Assembly (NCBI RefSeq): GCF_000143415.4
Contig: NW_003314340.1
Span: forward strand, 317,951 to 381,950
DNA from: Selaginella moellendorffii
Lineage: Eukaryota > Streptophyta > Lycopodiopsida > Selaginellales > Selaginellaceae
Direction: 5' to 3'
DNA length: 64,000 bases
The stretch's first letter is position 1. Each line of letters begins with the position of its first letter. Positions 57,747 through 64,000 of this stretch are shown here, piece by piece. A program made the translations under genes and the position numbers. The notes beneath the pieces were generated by a model. That model was not told the DNA's origin and searched no databases. It worked only from the letters and a program-made list of their open reading frames with translations.

Positions 57747-58419
57747 GGAATGAACTACGTATTGGCATCCCAAGATGCTAGTGCATTCTAGGATGTTGCA
57801 ACAAGAAAAGTGGGATGTGGTAAGTTAAGTTTTAAGCACAAGTTTTATATGCTCCTCATTTCTATATGCACAGGCTGTTTTTGTGGGCTGGTTGCTATTC
57901 CAAGCATTTAAATGTAATACATAGATATCTCACGAGTGTACAATTGCAACATTGGCAATTGCAGCTAGAGAGGTTCTAGATGAGAATGACTGATGACTTG
58001 CCTAAGGAGGACTATATGAGATGGACCTCAAGGCATGCGTGCTGCATATCTAGAATGCACTCAACCAATTGCAAGGTGCATCAAACCTAAAGAAGTCATT
58101 AACTACCTGATCTTTGATCAGGACTTTGGAGAGAACTTCCGTAGCTAGATTGTGGACATCATTCAAGGTAATTATTTACTTTCACAAAAAATTAAAACTC
58201 TTGTATGTTTGAACATTTTATAGATGTGAGCCTGAAAGAGTTATCCAAGTTCCACCACTTTGTAGTTGATTCTCCAGAGTTCTGACTGAGAGAGCCTATT
58301 TGGATCCAAGTTGAGAGACAAGGTACATCATCTACTCGATTTCCTAGGCTCTCCACATGCACACGAGAAGTTTTCTTCCTTTTAACATACCCATCAATGG
58401 AATGGACCAAACACAAGAT

Positions 58420-60420
58420 CCACCAGACACTCCAAAATCCAAAGGGCTTATATGGATTGGGCTAATGTTGTGGAAGTACCATATCCACAATAAAATAGAT
58501 AATTGTCTTGAAATATGTTTCACACTTTGAAAGAGACTCTTTCCAGTTCATTGGTGAAATTAAAGGTAAGAATATTCAAAATATTCCATAAATGCACTTG
58601 CAACCCTTAGTACCCTTTTGGCTTATACTTGCCTCACCAAGGGTAACTTCCAAAACAACTCCCAATTTAGGATTTGGGTCAAAACTATCAAGCTTGGGTG
58701 CTATATGATGCCTATCCTCAGTTAAGGAACTCTTAACTTATTTTATAATAGAACCAAAATCACCCTTTGAGTTTGTGAACTCGTCCTTGCTTGCATCTTA
58801 AGCAATAACATATCTCTCATTGTTGATTTCTTCAATAGGACCTTTCCCCTCGGTGATTGGCACAACATTAGAAGTAGTTTTGGGCTGCCTTGTCAGAAGG
58901 ATTGTCGAGCCTTGAGAAGAGGAGGCATCATATAGAATCCTTAGTCCTATCCCCTGTTGGATCCATTGTTGTGCCTCAAAGAAGTTAGAATCCTCTTCAA
59001 TTTGCCATGCTAGGAGGAAACCTAGAAACCTCAAACATTGCAAAAGGGTTGGAGCATATAGGAAACTGTCACAAATTTACTCTTATCAAAGTGAGCATGA
59101 GCTTCCAATCCCTGAAAACTCTAGTTTTTCAGCCGTAGCACAACATACATTGGATAGTTTTGCCCCATGCTTGAAAACCCTTTTTACAAATTTTAAAATT
59201 TGAAACGGTTATAATTGGAAAATGTTGAAAGTGTCAATTATTATTGCTCTTCTCACCTGAATGTTACTGCATGTAATTGCAACTTCCATATTCTCAAATC
59301 TCTTTTAACAAGCTCCTCTTGAGAAAACTCTAGGTTCAATTTGAAACAATTATAATTGGAAAATGTTGAAAGTGTCTATTGTTATCCTGAATGTTACTAC
59401 ATACAATTGTAACTTCCACATTCTCAAATCTCCTTCAGCATGCTCCTCTTGAGAAAACTCCAAGTCCAAACATCAACACTATGCACCTTTGTGTAGTATA
59501 TAATTGAAGTATGAGCCCCACCAATTCATCAAATTAGTTAGACTTCAACTTACTTTTGAATCATATGCAAATTTTCTAAGCATCATGGTACAAAACTAAA
59601 GTGTTAAGAGAGCTACACTAGAAATTAATGGCAACGAAAGATAAACTCAATGGGATGCATTAGAGATATGACTCCAGACAATATATATCTATGGCTTTGC
59701 AATGGAGCTTGATAGAGTTCACTTACACTTGCTATAAACACTATGTTAAAAGAGGTGTGCCAAAAAAGGATAATTCAATTCTTTTGCCATGAGCGCCAAG
59801 AGCAAGATGTGAGAACATAACGCTCTAGATAAGGTAATATAGTATGCAATTTGGTCGATTGTCCATTTGGTTTGCAACATTAACAACTTATACATGGGAT
59901 GAATGGATCTATGGGCCAAAAAACACAGATATAGAATATTTTACGAATATCCAATCCTTATGCGGGGCATCATGCCCATAGCAATGACCTATGCTATGTA
60001 CTCATAATACACGTGGACCAATAGCAAGCATACATGTGGTGTGAGTGAAATCCACCATTGTAAAATCCACCCTTTAACAAATTGCACACCATAAACGCAC
60101 CCCTCTCTAATCAAACTGCATCAATGGCATCCCTATGAGCTTTTGCTGCTCTCTCCGTGCTCCTTGTTGAAATGGTGGCAGTGTCATGGTGGAAGCTCAG
60201 GGGTCGTGTGCAAACAGGCCCTGTTGTGGTGGCAGAGGTGTCTGCAACTCCGGCCTGCGCTGCAACCAGTTTGGCTTCTGTGCAGTGTCAAACGATTACT
60301 GTAGCGTGGGCTGCCGGTACAGTAGCTGCTTCTGAATTGCAGTGCAACTGTAAAAGGACACCCCTTGCAACATGAAAGTTGCAAATAATAGCTCTCTTCT
60401 ATAATTCATGTAGCGTGACC
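58420..60420. other. Decayed TE sequence, no gene
   Basis: Two copies of a ~130-bp block (AATTATAATTGGAAAATGTT ... CTCAAATCTC) lie at 59200-59340 and 59340-59480. The right E3 terminus is near 60105. No gene could be supported. Confidence 0.5.
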
Positions 60421-60429
60421 AAAAGTTTG

Positions 60430-61060
60430 TTTTCCAGGTTGTCATGAAGTAGAATCCTTTCCTCGTGTTACTGTCATATTAGCACAGATTAAGTGTTAAG
60501 TGGTGATTCTAATTAAGTTTTCAACAAGTTGCTTCCTCCAGGAGATCGACTGGCCTTGGATTTGTTATAGCTGATTTTAAGCCGGAGGAGATTGAGGAAG
60601 CGGACTGGAAGGATGCATGGAAGCGTGTCTTATGAAGTTCCTATCAATAACCCTTGTGATCCATTATAATTGATCACACCACTTAGATCCTTCAAAATTT
60701 CTTCATATCTTGTACTAGAGCACACTTTTATGAAATCTTGCGCCTCGAGTCAATCTGCTCGTAGAAAGTGTACAAACTCACAAGATCGAAAGCTACTACC
60801 TTGGATTTGTTGTAGCCGATATTAAGGAGATACTTGCTGTGCTTGGCCTCACTCCACTCCTCCTTGGCTAGCTGCTGGAAATTGCATCTCTCCAAAACCT
60901 GTGAGCGAGAATCTCAATCAATCATATAACAAACTCACCACTAGATCCTTCAAAGTTTCTTCATTTGTATTGTTCATCACCAAGCACACCTCTATGCAAT
61001 CTCGCCGCTCCTAGACTCGATCTGTTTGGGGAGATCATGTCACATGAAACTGCAACCGAT
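60430..61060 (-). pseudogene. DUF3754 remnant D (5' exons)
   Basis: Two overlapping partial copies of exons 2-6 of the DUF3754 gene appear: 60430-60700 (GTAGAATCCTTTCCTCGTGT, CAAGTTGCTTCCTCCAGGAG, TTGGATTTGTTATAGC) and 60780-61050 (TTGGATTTGTTGTAGCCGAT, CTGCTGGAAATTGCATCTCT). Large pieces are missing. They lie just downstream of copy B on the coding strand. Confidence 0.75.
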
Positions 61061-61146
61061 TGCGGATGGTATTCGAGAATTCGAGAGAGATTCCTGTCAC
61101 GTTTAGCAAGAGTTATTTACGTACAATCTAAGAACTGACAAAGGAC

Positions 61147-63262
61147 TTAATGGCAGATTTTGGAGCGAGTTCTCTCTTGCAACATCTCCAGCGTCTCCTG
61201 CGCGCTGCTCGGGCAGTGGATCATCCCATTCGCACGCCACGCGATCTGGAGCTCCTCCAACTTCCGGACCGCGTCCTCGATCTCGAAATCGCAGGGCAGA
61301 TCCACCTCGCTAATGAGTACTGCCTCGCATTGTCTCTTGAGCTCCTACGTACGGTAAATCCAAAGATCACGCTCGCCCAAAACGTGTTCTTGGAGCTCCT
61401 TACCTCGGGTTTAGAGGCTGCATTGTGCTTGAGCAATCCAAAGAAGGCCACGACTGCCTCGTTCACCTGGAAAGTTATGGATTTCTATGTAAGAACTCAT
61501 GTTCTAAGCAATAGAATCTTATAGAAACACCATACCTCTTGCTGAAGAACACTGTCACACAGGCAAAGCAGTGTCGCTGGGCCAGTATCACGTTGTTTCT
61601 CATAGATCTCCTTGGAGATCAGCTTCCCATACTCAAGAACGTTGTTCTGGAAACTAGAAAACCAAGAAAACATCGTCAACTTTGCGATGAACTTTAGACT
61701 ATACTTACGTGTAGTAAACCTTGAAGGAATAGCTAAGAATCACAGCAAGGATTGAGAGGCCAAGCTTGACGCTGGATCGACCAAATGCTTCCCAGAGACC
61801 AACCTAGATCTCATTGTTTTGATGTAAAGTATTTGGGCAATCTTTGCTTACACTGGCAGCCACCGCAGAGATTGCAAGCTTAAACCACTCGATTTTTCCC
61901 AAGTGAGGTGTGGTTTTTTCGGGCTGGCAAAGAAAGATTTTGTCAATGCAGATGATCATATAACTTGAAATTTCTTGGAGCTCTTGTGATTTCTTACCAC
62001 AACTATTTCCAAGTCGGCCATTGGGATATCTTTGAAGTGTCTAACGTGAATGCCATATGTGTACTCTTGCTTTCTCAATCTAAAATATTTTTGAATCTAA
62101 ATATAAATGTTTCATAAATTTTTACCTGTACACAACCACAACTTGGCTAAATGTTGGTTCTTGTAGCTGCACTTTCTGGAAGAAATTCCTTATCCTGTTT
62201 ATAATCCATTATTAGCTTAAGACAAAGCTAGAGAGCGTAGGAATTGAAGACCCACTTAATATCCTCAATGTGGATTCTCTCAACGTACTGTATTTTGTAT
62301 TCTCCTTCTTCAATGTCCCCTGGCGCCAATTCCATTGGCGAGCTTTTGCTCCATTTCGATGTCCAACTGATTCACCAATGTATCATAAGTTTAATTGGAA
62401 CTTAAAATATCTTACAATGATTCCAGTAGAGTTCTCCACAAGCTCCACCATAACACGCTAAGCTTTGGCATAAAATAGAATCCTTTCGAGGTGTCGATCC
62501 CAACACCCCGGTGGTAAATCAAAAACTGCGATATTATTAGCATCGATGAAGTAGTGGTTAATAGTGACAAACTTACTAAGTTCTCAAACACGTTGTTTCC
62601 CCCAGGAGCATTTTGTAGCAACTGGTTGTCTAGCTTTGATAGTTTGATAGAAATAATTGATCAAACTAGAAAGAAAAAAACTCACAAGATCACATTTTTA
62701 GTACCTTGGATTTGTTGTAACCGATTTTAAACCGGAGGAGATACTTGCTGTGCTTGGCCTCACTCCACTCCTTCTCGGTTAGCTGCTGGAAATTGCATCT
62801 CTCCAAAACCTGTCCATAAAATCGATTAAAAACCCAATCGATTTGGTAGTTGGTGTGTGCATAGATCTTGATCATACGCTGTGGAAGCTCTCGAGGAACT
62901 TCTTCTCTAAATCCCTCACACCAGGCTCCGAGTCCTTGAGCTTGTTGGTTGCGTCCGTGGGATGGAAGCGTGTCTTGTGAAGTTCCTATCATGGTAACTC
63001 AGACCAATTCATGATAATGGATCGCAAGCTCACCAAAAGATCCCTTGAAGTTTTTTCATTCATCTTGGTGATGTCGTCTCTCATCACGGAGCACACATCT
63101 ATGAAAAATTGTGGCTCCTCGAGTCGATCTGTTCGTGGAGATCATGATCATGTCACACAAACTATAGCAAAACCGACTGATACCAGCTAGTTTTTGCACC
63201 AAAGTGGTGGTGTCGATCATAATCGCTGGTCCTCGCCGGACTCGCACCAATCTAGAAGACAT
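61147..63262 (-). CDS. DUF3754 (TMEM143-like) protein, copy B, 453 aa, 14 exons
   Basis: Exons (minus): 63184-63262, 63034-63128, 62878-62985, 62705-62809, 62577-62633, 62416-62525, 62256-62366, 62126-62194, 61998-62079, 61852-61923, 61709-61803, 61536-61653, 61404-61466 and 61147-61344; total 1362 nt with every junction in phase. The protein starts MSSRLVRVRRGPAIMIDT. It has VLERCNFQQLTEKEWSEAKH, IYHRGVGIDTSKGFYFMPKL, GDIEEGEYKIQYVERIHIED, LQEPTFSQVVVVYR and RHFKDIPMADLEIVV, the backbone of DUF3754. Hydrophobic segments lie in exons 10-11 and ELQ/coiled sequence at the end. This copy looks intact, so it is the better candidate for the working gene. Function is unknown; related proteins are mitochondrial or plastid membrane proteins. 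Confidence 0.85.
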
Positions 63263-63449
63263 TACACAAGATAGAAATCGTGAGTTCTCAAGTAAGTACA
63301 ACCAGATCTATACTACAAGGATCGGAGCTTTCGCTACTACAAGCAAAACTTTTCAGTAGATTAATTCCTACTTAATCTCAAAGCTAGCTGAATATTCCAG
63401 TGCTAGTATTAGATTAGAAGTAAAGATTCCAGTCGATTCTCCCACAAAC

Positions 63450-63660
63450 CGCGCTAAAACTGACGGCTCAGATCCGCCAAGTTAAACAAAGATTCCCGCG
63501 CTAAATCCGACGGCTCAGATCCATAGAGCCTTTAACGCCCGCTAAAACCGAGGGCTCAGATGGGCCAGATCGATGGCCATCTATCCAACGGCTGGGCGCT
63601 GCTTTTTCTAGAATGTTCCTAAGAACCAAGCCGGCCGTTTAAAAGTTCTTGTGTAGGGCT
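63450..63660 (+). promoter_or_regulatory. HSP70 upstream region with triple repeat and partial heat-shock element
   Basis: Three imperfect copies of CGCTAAAAC-CGACGGCTCAGAT occur at about 63453, 63500 and 63541. At 63609-63627 TAGAATGTTCCTAAGAACC contains GAA-NN-TTC followed by a GAA at non-ideal spacing, a partial heat-shock element. A GA run precedes the start codon. Confidence 0.5.
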
Positions 63661-63688
63661 AGGGAAGAAGAGAGAGAGAGCTTTAGCT

Positions 63689-63896
63689 ATGGCAAAGGAA
63701 GGTCCGGCTGTCGGCATTGATCTGGGAACGACGTATTCTTGCGTCGGTGTGTGGCAGCATGATCGAGTGGAGATCATCGCGAATGATCAGGGTAACAGGA
63801 CGACGCCATCGTATGTGGCCTTCACCGACACGGAGCGGCTCATCGGCGATGCCGCGAAGAACCAGGTCGCCATGAATCCCATCAACACTGTCTTCG
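63689..63896 (+). CDS. HSP70: Cytosolic HSP70, first exon (partial, runs off the window)
   Basis: The ATG at 63689 starts [20 protein letters not shown], the nucleotide-binding phosphate loop of HSP70. It continues with [14 protein letters not shown] and [17 protein letters not shown]. The donor GTGAGTTCC after 63896 splits the next Asp codon (G|AT) of the usual TVFDAKRLIGR, the conserved first intron position of plant cytosolic HSP70 genes. The rest lies beyond the window. As an ATP-driven chaperone it folds new and stressed proteins. Confidence 0.95.
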
Positions 63897-64000
63897 GTGA
63901 GTTCCTAGTAGATCTAGCTCTCGAAAATCGCGGCTCTAGGATCTAGTTTCATGTTTCCTTCGAAATCTTAGATCTAGGATCTAGCTTGCATCTAACTTGC

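Larger units (their letters stand above)
53370..60110 (+). mobile_element. E3: decayed DNA transposon with integrase-type transposase
   Basis: Plus-strand 53370-53470 (TATGGTGTGCAATTTATAAA, TAGATTTCACTCAC, TCTATTGGTTC) is matched in reverse complement at about 60015-60105. The shared words TATGGTGTGCAATTT, GGATTTCACTCAC and CTATTGGT occur in the same order. The inside carries a broken transposase (54500-55100) and further broken coding pieces up to ~58.4 kb. Many stops show an old copy. Confidence 0.6.

Overview
The window looks like nuclear DNA of a land plant, most probably a lycophyte such as Selaginella. The evidence is compact genes with introns of about 50-60 nt, PLS-type PPR genes, a class II LOB-domain gene, a RING/FYVE/SYLF gene and a plant-type cytosolic HSP70 start. 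The species is an inference; no marker gene proves it.

Layout. From 1 to about 34.2 kb the DNA is almost entirely transposable elements: a decayed Ty3/gypsy chromovirus (1.7-6.0 kb, minus), a decayed AT-rich Helitron Rep (6.2-7.1 kb, minus), then a nested complex of DNA transposons. The complex lies between 270-290 bp inverted repeats (8456-8725 and 33880-34168). Its left half (E1) holds a SWIM-finger transposase pseudogene (minus) facing away from a gene (plus) that joins a ParB-like domain to a bacterial-type N6/N4 DNA methyltransferase domain. Its right half (E2) is bounded by a perfect 24-bp inverted repeat (21418-21441 / 33850-33873). E2 has the same plan: an intact 1022-aa transposase-like gene (minus) diverging from a long gene (plus) with a ParB-like domain and a divergent methyltransferase-like domain. 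E2 carries more than 20 copies of a 22-bp palindrome in spacers, introns and exons; I found none elsewhere in the window. A minisatellite and an LTR-retrotransposon fragment lie between the halves.

From 35.5 to 47.4 kb is an ordinary gene-rich island: RING-FYVE-SYLF protein (minus), two tandem PPR genes (plus), a WUN1-like fragment, a HAS1/DDX18-type DEAD-box helicase (minus, 13 exons) and a class II LBD repressor (plus).

From 48 to 63.3 kb are two 14-exon DUF3754 (TMEM143-like) genes on the minus strand, with several partial copies around them. Between them lies a decayed transposon (about 53.4-60.1 kb) with an integrase-type transposase. The window ends in the first exon of a cytosolic HSP70.

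The most notable point is the repeated plan in E1 and E2: transposase, then palindromic DNA, then ParB-methyltransferase. It suggests a family of large plant DNA transposons carrying a DNA-modification or site-binding module. Exon coordinates for the FYVE, PPR2, helicase, LBD and DUF3754 genes were worked out by hand from GT-AG sites and reading-frame continuity.
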